NCBI GenBank assembly: GCA_963971285.1
Contig: OZ020248.1
Coordinates: forward strand, 1,178,001-1,242,000
Length of the DNA stretch: 64,000 nt
Direction: 5' to 3'
DNA from: Astropecten irregularis
Lineage: Eukaryota > Echinodermata > Asteroidea > Paxillosida > Astropectinidae
The notes beneath the pieces were generated by a model. That model made no database searches, was not told where the DNA came from, and was given only the letters and a program-made list of their open reading frames with translations. A program made the translations under genes and the position numbers. Positions 35,424-45,099 of the stretch are shown here, in pieces. Each line of letters begins with the position of its first letter. Position 1 is the first letter of the stretch.

Positions 35424-35664
35424 GGGGCCAATTTCATAAAACTGTTAAGCACAAAAATTTGCTTAGCACAAAAATTTTTCGCCCAATAAAAAAACCCACC
35501 ATTGAAAGTTCCATTTAATATTCGTGGTCAGTGAACAACAGCCAAAGAACAATAACAAGTGATACACAACACATGGACATTTTGTTGTTAAACCTGTTTT
35601 TATGAAGACAGAAATGTCATGCTTAGCAAATTGTTGTGCTGAACAGTTTTATGAAATTGGCCCC
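35424..35664. mobile_element. MITE family 4, intact ends
   Basis: GGGGCCAATTTCATAAAAC at the left and its complement at the right, the best-preserved copy (241 bp). Inner TTGTGCTTAGC words extend the inverted repeat. Confidence 0.88.
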
Positions 35665-36884
35665 AGTGGTTGATGATGGGTCACGTGGTTGATCTTTTGG
35701 CCAATGGAAGTTCGTCTGGCATTGATAGCTGAAATGTCGGGGTCTTTGTAAACCAGCAATTTCAAACAAATCTACTTCAAATAATCTCATATACAATGTA
35801 ATCTCAAATCTAAAATAAACCTACTCGGCCCCTTCTGGCATTTATTCTCAATATCATGTACGTGCATCTTAATATCATATAACAAATAAATTGTGGCTAG
35901 GTTAAATACATAAACTGTTCCCAGCGGCATATCTATAAATAGGGGACACGCCCAGGGCAGGCGCTACAATTTCGCCCCCAATTCCAACTTCTGGTGCAAA
36001 TGAAAAAAAAAGGACAATTCAAAATTGGAATCGTTCGTCCTTAATTTGTTCAAACTTCATCTGGATAAAATTTCCAATAACTTCAATAGCACAGCTCTTT
36101 ACTTTCTTTCTTTTTGCTTTTGCGTTTTTTGCGCCCCCAAGAAATTGGCCGCGGCACGTGCCCCCAGTTGTCCCCTCCCTCTACGCCGCTGATGTCTGCT
36201 CTCCAATAATACCTATTGAATACGCTGAAGTTTCGCTCCATGTTTTAACAGATGATCGACTTATTTTTTTAATCAAAACTGTACACTTCGATTTTACTCA
36301 AAAACGGACACCATGTTGAAATTCCTATTGTAGGTACAATGTATATCAATTTATAATTATGTTAACTATATATACAAAAACATTCTATAAGGAATAATAA
36401 GGCTATACTGGCATCTCAATATTACTATTGGTAATAAAAAAAAAAATGGTTGCGAACTATTTATTTTGTCAAGGTATCTTGTTAAGCCATCCTACGGTAC
36501 ATTTAATTATTTCATATTTACATCTTTGTCTCCCGAAGGACAACTTCTCGTATTCAACTGAAGATGAAATGTCCTTGTGAACTTTGACTTTGGAGGTTAT
36601 TGATATTTGGCTCGAAGTATTTTCATTTGGTCTTTTGTTATGATGTCACTGTTGTCACCTTTTATGACAACGGTTTACATTGATCAACAGTTTGATGGCC
36701 TTATGCCTGCTACAAACTAGCACTATATAAGTTCACTATTCTTTTACCTAAAAAGAACACAAACTTTCTATAATGACAATCTAAGCTCAGTAGAGGCTTT
36801 AAAAAACTGCCTGCCAAACCGAGAACAAAATGTAAACCGCGAGTTCTTAACATGATAAAAATTAATGAATACATAAGAAACATT

Positions 36885-37031
36885 GGGGTCGATTTCAGGA
36901 AGCCCTACGATCAGTCGTAACTTAAGTTACAAAGGATTATAACCCATCGTATCGCTACGAGTCTTAGGGCTGGAATCAATCATAACATAAGTCATATAAA
37001 AGTTGCGATGAGTAATAGTGAAGTCGACCCC
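36885..37031. mobile_element. MITE family 5
   Basis: GGGGTCGATTTCAGGAAGCC at the left, GTGAAGTCGACCCC at the right; interior as in other copies. Confidence 0.85.
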
Positions 37032-37201
37032 TGACCAAAACAACATAAGTAATACCTCTTATCCAGCACCTACGATTTTGAATCTAGTCCAAAACCTTCT
37101 TTTCTTCATTCTATTGTTAGTTTTAAAACAAGTGTAGTTTATGCGATTCGAGTTTTGAGTGTTTCTGCAATTAAGTATTGACTTTTACTATAGGCAGCTA
37201 T

Positions 37202-37342
37202 GTGATCGATTTCACGAAGCCCTACCGATCAATCGTAGCTCGAGTTAAAGGATGACCATTGTATCCTACGTATGGCTCCAATGGCATCATTTAGTCCTAG
37301 GATTGATAAGTTAATATGATGAGATTGGTGAAATCGACCCCT
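37202..37342. mobile_element. MITE family 5
   Basis: Second copy 170 bp after the previous one, starting GATCGATTTCACGAAGCC and ending GGTGAAATCGACCCCT. Confidence 0.85.
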
Positions 37343-37470
37343 GACACGTTAACATGAAGTAATTGGTTGACAGTTTTGAAGGCGCTTGGAAAAGAAAATC
37401 GCCGGCACCACCGTTTCGTACTTTCGTGCCGGGCAGCACGTGTACATTCATCTACCAAGAGTCCATCACT

Positions 37471-39536
37471 CTAAGCCATAGCGAGTTTCTTGTTTGGAGA
37501 CTGACTTCTGGTCGCGGTACAAGGGACTCTGAAAGCCCTCCAGACGCTCAGCACCAACTTGATGAGGAACAGACCGGCGGCCAGCGCCAGCAACACGACC
37601 GAATAGATGGAGTTGCGCTTGCCCGGAGTCCAGTTCTGCGCCAAGCTGCCGCTCAACGCAAAGATGACCACGATCCATGGGGCTGTAGGTGTAGCGGAGG
37701 TACCGGTCCCACACCAAATTCTCCAGGACGAAGTAGATGAGGACCTCTACTAGGAGAACTGAGAGACTGGCGGTACTGGCATCAAGGCTGAGCTATACCT
37801 CCCCAGTAGGTCAGCACAATAGCGAAGTTCAGGAGAGTGGCGATGGTCACCCATGTAGCGTACAAGGCCAGGCCGTTCTGTATGATAATTCGGACAGCAA
37901 TGAGGTCTCCCCTAAAAATGAAAGTATAGGAATTGATCATTATTACATCATCACTGCAATACATTGTACGGAATAGGCGTTAGAATAATGAACTGTGGGG
38001 TTCTTTGCGTTATTGTTTGTACATGCACCTCTCTTCTTCATGCTAGTGAAATGGATTGAGACACCTAATACACACTGACGTCATTTGTCTTTGAATGAAG
38101 AGGCTTTGACTACGGTGCACTCGAAGTTGACTGGTCTATTTTGAACTGGGAAACAGAGTTTCAACTCCTGCGAAAGAACGCAACCTGTTCTTCCAGCATT
38201 TCAGAAGCTAGTCTTGACAGGCAGAGTCTTGAGTGTAAACTGAACTTAAATCTAACAGATCCAGACCGTCTGGGCAGAGGAGGTTCTACGTGGGGGATTA
38301 TAGGGTAGAACAGTTTAAGGGTTAGTGTTATAACCTACCTGTGGTCTTGCCACAAGATGCTGCCTACTTGTAGACCAGCCGGTGGTGGATGAACAGAGCC
38401 AAGTAGAGGGTGAACGGAAGGAGTGCGATGACCACCAGGGCCACGGGCATCAACTGACGGTCAAACAGGAAGAGCCAAGAGGAATTGAGTGCAGGTTGAT
38501 CAAGGTACAGACCCAGCATCAGCGAGTTGGCCAGGGCGGGTTCAGATACAGGGGACCCGAGGCGCTTCGGCGGCAGAGCGAAATCAAGAGGTAGAGGATG
38601 AAGGCAACCTGGAAGATGTAGATGAAACTCCAGATGGAGAAGGTCCAGCCAGCTGGAGTGATCTCCAGGTAGTAATAATCGGATATATCACCTGTACTGT
38701 TCAGAAACCAACCTGGGAACAAATATATAATAATAATCTGGCATTATTTTATATTGCGCAGATACAGTCCCCTATGACGCAAGCACCATTAACCCATGGC
38801 TGGATCCGAACCCACAATATGTAGATTGACCATAGTTTAACACACATACATGTACTGTACCACTTTAGGCCACAGCACCCGAGGCAACAGCACCCAAGTT
38901 CCATACATCCATTTGCCGATATATGGCCACTCTAATGGATTTTGTGTACATAAAGTAAGTTGTTATTCCCAAGAAATGAAATAAATACTAAATTGCATTG
39001 GACCTACATGCATTCTTTTTCAATGCCTATTTGAGGAACATTTCCCAAGCCTATGGGCCACGATCCCAAGACTTCCTGCTATTATGTTATTGCAATAGTC
39101 AAAAAGATCAAACAACCCTTCATGAAAATTACAGTGACCCCGAAGAGACATCAAGACTTATTACAACATGATCACAAGTTTGTGTATTATAGGTAGTAAA
39201 TATCAGTCGAATTATCTCGTATATTTTGATGATCAATCGTCAGTGGTCCGCAAATTAAATTTGTTAAACCGCAGGATAGTCCAAGATGATTGTATAATTA
39301 TGATATTTTCCACCTGTTTTTGTTTGCTTACACTTATACTTACCAAGTTGGACACCCACGCTCGCCGATAAGAAGTTGATCAACAGGGTGATGACCAGCA
39401 ACACCGTGGCGGCAACCGTCATGACGATAAACACCACATCGTGTCCCGGTCTGGACTCCGTAGTCTTTCCCATCTTGCCTTTTCCAACCAGTAATGGCGA
39501 CTCTTCAGAGAGAACTTCCTCAGTGTCTAATGGCAT
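37471..39536 (-). pseudogene. TspO/MBR-like multipass membrane protein, paralogue A, frameshifted
   Basis: Same three coding exons as genes B and C: 39344-39536, 38339-38712 and 37471-37911, with consensus splice sites (for example CTTG|GTAAGT, CCCAG|GT and TTTAG|GG). Codons align with gene B throughout, but about eight single-base indels break the frame. In exon 2 a base is missing near 38533, one missing and one extra near 38492-38500, and one missing near 38365. In exon 3 there are extra bases near 37784, 37681 and 37486 and one missing near 37530. Exon lengths (374 and 441 against 376 and 439) confirm the net change. Conserved pieces include NSTGDISDYYY, the Trp-rich ITPAGWTFSIWSFIYI and NGLALYATWVTIATLLN. 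An acidic dileucine-type SEESPLL lies near the N-terminus. Most likely a recent pseudogene; collapsed or badly polished assembly is the alternative. Confidence 0.8.
38766..38830 (-). repeat. SINE fragment in intron 1 of gene A
   Basis: GGCTGGATCCGAACCCACAA with box B (reverse GGTTCGGATCC) matches the SINE at 54838-55200. Confidence 0.6.
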
Positions 39537-39825
39537 TCAAACTGCAGAAATACAAAAATAAGGGGATTGGGGTCGATAAGTTCACACAAAGAACCTCTTG
39601 CACACCAACCAGTGAATACATTTTAAAATTTTAATTCGTCAGCAATTTCTTGACTATACACGTATTTAATACGTTAGCGTGATCGGCAGTGCAGTTCTCA
39701 GATGTTGCTTCACGCCTGTTTGAACTGCATGCACAGTACTTTGGACTATTCACAGGAAAAAATATTGAACGGCCGTGATACTTGACTCGAATAATCTCCT
39801 TCCAGAGAAAACAAGGAAGGAAGAT

Positions 39826-39880
39826 ATGCAGGATTCGGACCTGTAACCACCTGCTTTTAAGTGCAACCGTCTCAATCATT
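39826..39880 (-). repeat. tRNA-like remnant upstream of gene A
   Basis: On the minus strand GCAGGTGGTTACAGG, then box B-like GGTCCGAATCC. A matching block sits at 48620-48660 upstream of gene B, so it predates the duplication. Confidence 0.45.
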
Positions 39881-40498
39881 CTAAAGATTTACACCATTAT
39901 GCCATGCATCAGACACGATATGGGACGGCAGATATGCAATACTTACTAGCTCAAATCACTCGCCACGTACGAAGTTAAGTTTCATCCACCAGCTCAAAAT
40001 TATTACTGACAAGTGACGAAGCATAAGTTGTAACGATAATTTTATAAGGCAGCCCGTTTCATAACAGGCGTACTTTGAACTTGATGTTTCATAACGCGGT
40101 TAAGGTCATTGCCATATGACGCCAGTCTGTGTTAGCATACACCACTTCCTGTGGTGCTCGGTGGACCGTGTTCTCCCCATTATACATAATGGCTCCAAAC
40201 ATACTGTGCGCGTGTATTATCGGGAAGTTACATATTCAGTCCAACAAATTTCTTTCATAATCCCAAAAGATTACAAAAGAGTGTACATTATGTCACATGA
40301 TGTAACCGCAAATATCCATTACATGTACTTTTCGTACTTCCACTATGCACAGCCTCAAATCTACTTTTTTTTCTACCACCAGTAGAAGCCAAGCATTTTA
40401 TAAATTTCAGGTCATTATTTTGGCTGATGAGCAGTTTGCATCACTTTATTACTTGTATTTTCTGCCACCAGTTAGTGTCCCACTTACTGGTAATATAT

Positions 40499-40528
40499 AC
40501 ATATTTCATTTCATTTCATTTCATTTAT
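40499..40528. repeat. (ATTTC)n microsatellite
   Basis: About six tandem ATTTC units. Confidence 0.9.
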
Positions 40529-40876
40529 TATTTCCCAGGGCAAGCAACAGAAGGCACAATACAAACAGGAAAATTAACAAAATAACGAAACCAAACAGTA
40601 GAAGAACAGTGCATGGTAACACCCCTGAAGGATTGCCAAATGCGAACTAAATCACAATCGAGTGGCTCTCAAAATGCTGCCATGCATAAAAGATAACTCA
40701 ACGTTACACATACTCCAAAAAGACTAAGGGAGGCCATTTTTTGATTCCACATTTTCTTCCACCGCCGTACTGAAATAAAATGACTAGACTCATTGTCAAA
40801 CAAACAGCTCTATCTGTTTTCTGTTTATTTGGTTGAAAACATGTTATCACTGTAAAACTCTATTAAGTAGGCCTAA

Positions 40877-40945
40877 CGTTACTCCAAAGTTTGGAAGTAT
40901 ACCGAGAAACATAAATCTTCAAAGATTTAACTATAACTTAAAGTG
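40877..40945 (-). mobile_element. Fragment of MITE family 1
   Basis: TACTCCAAAGTTTGGAAG then ACATAAATCTTCAAAGATTT and TATAACTTA, followed by unrelated G-rich sequence. Confidence 0.5.
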
Positions 40946-41084
40946 GGGGAGGGGGTGTTATGCACCGCCCCCAGAATTTTATTTAGGGGGGGGGATGTAG
41001 AATCATCATCTGATTTCCATGACAATGAAAGCTGTACTTTGCATCATTATGAGTGTAGCCTGTAATGTGTGCACGGGCACGAAA

Positions 41085-41793
41085 TGGGTCAAGTCGTACC
41101 CAAGTTAACTCGTACCCAAGTCAAGTCGTACCCCAAAAATTACACCCAAGTCATCTTGTACCCAAGTTAACTCGTACCCAAGTTAAGTCGTATCCGAGTC
41201 AAGTCGTACCCCATTATTGCACAAGGCATGCGGCTGCCGCCAACATACTTCGAAGCTGTCATACTACGTACTTGTATTAAATTGACATCTATGTAAAGGT
41301 TGAATTAAGATGAATATATAAAACTACAACTCTTGAACTAGGCTTACTGTCTGTTTGTTTTAATTTTGCTGTGTTTTTATCGTTTGTCGGGCATGGGGTA
41401 TATGAACAGGGATTATGTGGGCAGGTGGAATGCGCAATTGATTTTGATTTTGAAACGGACGGTGAGGGGTGGGGTGTTTTGTTCAATTGATTTTGAAACA
41501 GGGATTTTTTGGAGGCAGGTTCTCGAATGATAAATAATAATTTTGAAATTAATGTGATTTTTTCGATTAAAAGAGACATTAAAATACGATAACTAAAATG
41601 CCACTCACTCACGGTCTACACGAACGAGATTTGATTCACAATTGCATAGGGGTACGAGTTGACTTGGGTACGAGTTGGCTTGGGTACGACTTGACTTGGG
41701 TACGAGTTAACTTGGGTACGAGATGACTTGGGCACGAGTTAACTTGGGTACGAGATGACTTGGGTACGAGTTAACTTGGGTACGAGATGACCC
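41085..41793. mobile_element. Fold-back element with terminal arrays of a 16-bp repeat
   Basis: The left end is an array of GTACCCAAGTTAACTC-type 16-bp units (41085-41215). The right end is the same array inverted, GAGTTAACTTGGGTAC (41645-41793). The ~430 bp between have no coding potential. The structure resembles fold-back transposons; a target duplication is not clear. Confidence 0.8.
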
Positions 41794-42004
41794 AAAATCC
41801 ACGGGCATCCATACATTGGATACAGTTCATCTTCTTGTCGCTCCTACTATAAAACAGATCTGTCTCTATCTAGTCTCCTACTCCTTTCTTAAAAGCCCAT
41901 ATCTGAAGTCAAAATGCCCCAACCAGCCATATCCACTGCTTGCCCATCACCAAAATAGGCCAGTGACATCGTGTTTAGATAAGGGATAGCCTACAGTTTC
42001 TTAC

Positions 42005-42081
42005 CTCAAGATACACAGTTTCAGATCTCACTCCTCTCTGGGTCTTGTGCACCACGTCTCTGTACACGCCTTTCAGGTTGA
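42005..42081 (-). other. Probable 5' untranslated exon of gene A
   Basis: Nearly identical to 49540-49616 upstream of gene B. Ends in a consensus donor TTGAG|GTAAGA (minus strand). The matching acceptor TTTCTGCAG lies at 39544-39542, five bases before the ATG of gene A. Joining the two puts a stop before the ATG in the upstream frame, so it is non-coding. The 5' boundary is not visible; similarity to B continues weakly upstream and probably includes the promoter. Confidence 0.55.
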
Positions 42082-42239
42082 ATGCTGTCGCATCCCTCAG
42101 TGCTGATTTATGTAGTAGGCCTATGGAGGCAGACAGATTATAATCTTTCGTTATGCTGGACAATGGGACGACACTGGATCACGTTTGGGTACACGTGGGC
42201 TCGTGTGTTTTTGTTATCCATAAGCCGATGTGAACGCAA

Positions 42240-43059
42240 GCGATGGAACACGCAGTTATATTGTTGTGAAGAATGTACCGGTACACGTAATATCTGTATA
42301 TTCTTCCTTCCTCCGTGGTTTAACGGTCTGTTATATTCCAGAATGTAAACGGTACATTAAAAATGTGTTAACAGCAGAATGATTGGGCAAATTCTACACA
42401 AAGTTCTCTGAATTACCGCGTTTATGTTGGCGAAGCCGCAGAAATTGATTAAAGCCGAGTGGCAAATGGCAAAACGAATACACGATTAGATTAAGGTTCA
42501 ACTTGTCATCGTCCCAGCTCCAATTAGGTCTTTTGCCTAAAACTTAGACGGGATGCAATGTTTCGCAGACGGACATAATTACTAGGCTTATACCAAAGTT
42601 TGTTTGTTTTTTGAAAAAGACTTCCGCAAATGTAGGCCTATATGCATAATTTATACCATGGAGGAAAAGGAAAACATTATTCTAAGGATTATAAGATTGT
42701 ACATAGAGTTCTATATGATAAGTAAGAAGTGAGGATGCACATGGACCATCAAAATAAATTATCATTAATTTTGGCTTTGAAAGTCAATTATCCCAACTTA
42801 TATCTTATAATTTAAACATGCATAGATTTGATTTTGCAATGAGAAGCATAATATTGTAGGTTATGCACTACAAAGTCCACACATTTTATGCATGTGCCTC
42901 CATGTACTAATATTTATTCACGTGCGTCCACCTAGATTACAGACAACCACATTTGCTATGCAAATGTAAATACGATTATATATGGGGTATGATTAATTAT
43001 GTACAGCTTTATATGAGACTTTTGAGACGTTGGCGGCAGCAGACTGGATTTTCTTTTTT
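42240..43059. other. Upstream region of gene A, conserved in patches with 49760-51055
   Basis: Patches such as GGCGAAGCCGCA and ACTAATATTTATTCACGTGC are shared with the unit 2 copy. No gene recognised. Confidence 0.5.
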
Positions 43060-43147
43060 GCGAGTTCTGAGCATGCTCACGCAATTCTGAGCATGCGCGT
43101 GCGCTATCAAGTTGAAGACCCACGTCCAAAGTCTCCCATTATACACG
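43060..43147. repeat. Half copy of the GGGAGACTTTGGA palindrome
   Basis: GAGCATGCGCGTGCGCT and CCAAAGTCTCCCATTATA match one arm of 51953-52074. Confidence 0.6.
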
Positions 43148-43242
43148 CAGGTTTGGTCTAATGTGGTTTCCTGTTGGCCGAATCCAGAGGGGGGCATGCG
43201 CATTTGACCCGTTTATCCTACCCCGACCCCTGACAACACTCA

Positions 43243-43294
43243 CCTCCCCCCCCCCCCCCCCCCCCCCCTCCTCGCCTCAACATCCCCCCCCCCC
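43243..43294. repeat. Poly-C tracts
   Basis: Two long C runs separated by a short T/C/A-containing spacer; length is probably unreliable in the assembly. Confidence 0.9.
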
Positions 43295-43367
43295 CTGACC
43301 CGATCCTCTCATCCATTTATATGTATCTTTATTTGCATGTTCTTGTCCTCTTGCCATGTACCCTTCA

Positions 43368-43693
43368 TTAAAGATACATGTACTACTATATCATACTTTG
43401 ATAGCATACCGAAAAAGAAATCTTCACAGATTTACCTAATGCCATAGGGGGGCTTATTTATCCAGAAAGAGTAACCATTGACCAAAATCAATTTTGATGT
43501 TCTAAAAGATAAAAAAAAAAATAACGGTTAACAGATTTGAAAATACTTTGGCGGTTTTCACCGTTTTCTCAAAAAGTGGGCACCATAATATGGGACTGAA
43601 TATTTCACAGATGACTGTTGCTGTATCTTCCTTTATGCCCATTAATCTGCATTTCTTCTACAAAAAAAACCCAAAGTATGATATTACCTTCAA
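43368..43693 (-). mobile_element. MITE family 1, internally deleted
   Basis: Both ends recognisable (left decayed to TATCATACTTTGATAG, right CCAAAGTATGATATTACC). Shorter than consensus by a deletion near 43440-43455. Confidence 0.82.
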
Positions 43694-44104
43694 TAACGGA
43701 AGCCATGCCATTGGTGATTTCTTTTTAATTTGATAACTGAAACGTCTGGGCCTTTTAATATCATCAAATGCACACAAAACTATTACATAATAATCTCATA
43801 AAATCACCTACGAAGAGTTAATTGGCAAAAATGTACTTAATCATAGTTAACAGTTCATTATTCACTGGAAACAGTCTACATTTCGACATATAAAACTCAT
43901 CAATTTATTGCAAAATTTAAAAAAAAAATGTATCATGTATCCTTCAATAAAAAATAGAAGCGTCGATCCATGATGATTATGTAAACTTTTCAAAAATGGA
44001 AGTTATCTGTTTTTGCAAATGAACCTCGTGCCCGGCCTTCTGGCATTATTTATTCTCAATATCATGTGCCTGTATATTTTTATATAACAGTATTATTTAC
44101 ATAC
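43694..44104. other. Junction between duplication units
   Basis: The left limit of unit 2 similarity falls near 44020. No gene recognised. Confidence 0.5.
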
Positions 44105-44473
44105 TTAAAGGTAGTATCATACTTTGGTAAGAAACCAAAACAGAAATGTTCACAGATTTACGTATAACTTTATACAGGGTTCATGGTGGTGGTAGAAACA
44201 TACCGTTAAAATGTTTCCGCCTGAAATGCTGTATTTATCCAGAAATTAGTAAAACAACGACCGAAAATCTTTTTGATCTTTTAAAAGATCAAAAATAAAA
44301 GAGAAAAGACTTAAGAAATACTGCGGCTGTTTTTCACTGTTTTCTCAAAAAGCCTGGGCACCGTATGAGACTGAAATTTTCACAGATGATTGTTACTGTA
44401 TCTGTCTTGATATTTTTGACCATGAATCTGTTTGATTTCTTTGATAAAAACCAAAGTATGATACTACCTTTAA
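44105..44473 (-). mobile_element. TTAA-flanked MITE, family 1
   Basis: Near-perfect copy, TTAA both sides, central GATCTTTTAAAAGATC intact. Confidence 0.92.
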
Positions 44474-44867
44474 TTGACATCTCTGTATTGAGACTATTAT
44501 ATAAACCGCTCTTTTAATTGGACACGCTGAACTTTCGCTTCATGGTTAGCTTACACTGTATACTAGACTAACGGTCAACTTACTTGTACTTGTTATCAAA
44601 ACTGTACAGTCTGAGTTTACGCTAAAAGCCTCATCTAATCGCTTCATGTAGGTTCATGTATATAAATCCATAATTATGTTGACTTTGTACAACCATTATT
44701 TAGAAGAGGAATATAAAAAAAGCTATACTGGTATTTTCAGGACCCACATCTTGAATCTACCCCAACCTGGCTACTTTCAATTCTCAGTTTAAAAACAAAG
44801 GTAGTTTAAACAATTCCAGCTTTGTTGTTTCTTCAAGTATTGACTTTTATAATGATGTTGAGATGAA

Positions 44868-44990
44868 AAGTTTGTGGATCGGTTTGCGAAAACACCATGT
44901 AATAATCGTTCGTACTTTCGCACTTCTCGCAATGAAGGTCTCATAGTTTCGACTAGTGTGCTCTAGTCCTCATCAGGAGACCATGAAAGG
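44868..44990 (-). repeat. Repeat with hammerhead-like motif
   Basis: On the minus strand: GGTCTC, CTGATGA (44976-44970), a hairpin GACTAG/CTAGTC, GAAA (44950-44947), then GAGACC, which can pair with the first segment. The flanking sequence matches one arm of 10642-10790. As at 25619, one extra base separates CTGATGA from stem II. Confidence 0.5.
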
Positions 44991-45099
44991 TTTGATGGAA
45001 AGTTTGAAGGGAGCCTTGAAGAAAAGAGAAGAAAATCGCTGCATGCCGTTGTTGTTGGGCAGCACGTGTGATACATTCATCTTCCAAAGAGTCCATGAT

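Larger units (their letters stand above)
35815..43010. repeat. Segmental duplication unit 1 (contains gene A)
   Basis: Collinear with 44020-51055. Shared landmarks in order: CTTCTGGCATT..TTCTCAATATCATG; the exons of gene A/B; the tRNA-like block near 39830/48630; the 5' exon near 42005/49540; the GGCGAAGCCGCA block near 42430/49890; and TACTAATATTTATTCACGTG near 42910/50950. Transposon insertions differ between units, so they post-date the duplication. Confidence 0.8.

Noticed and set aside
41060-41800. CRISPR-like array of 16-bp units
   Set aside because: No unique spacers, inverted arrangement at two ends and a eukaryotic context; this is a fold-back element.
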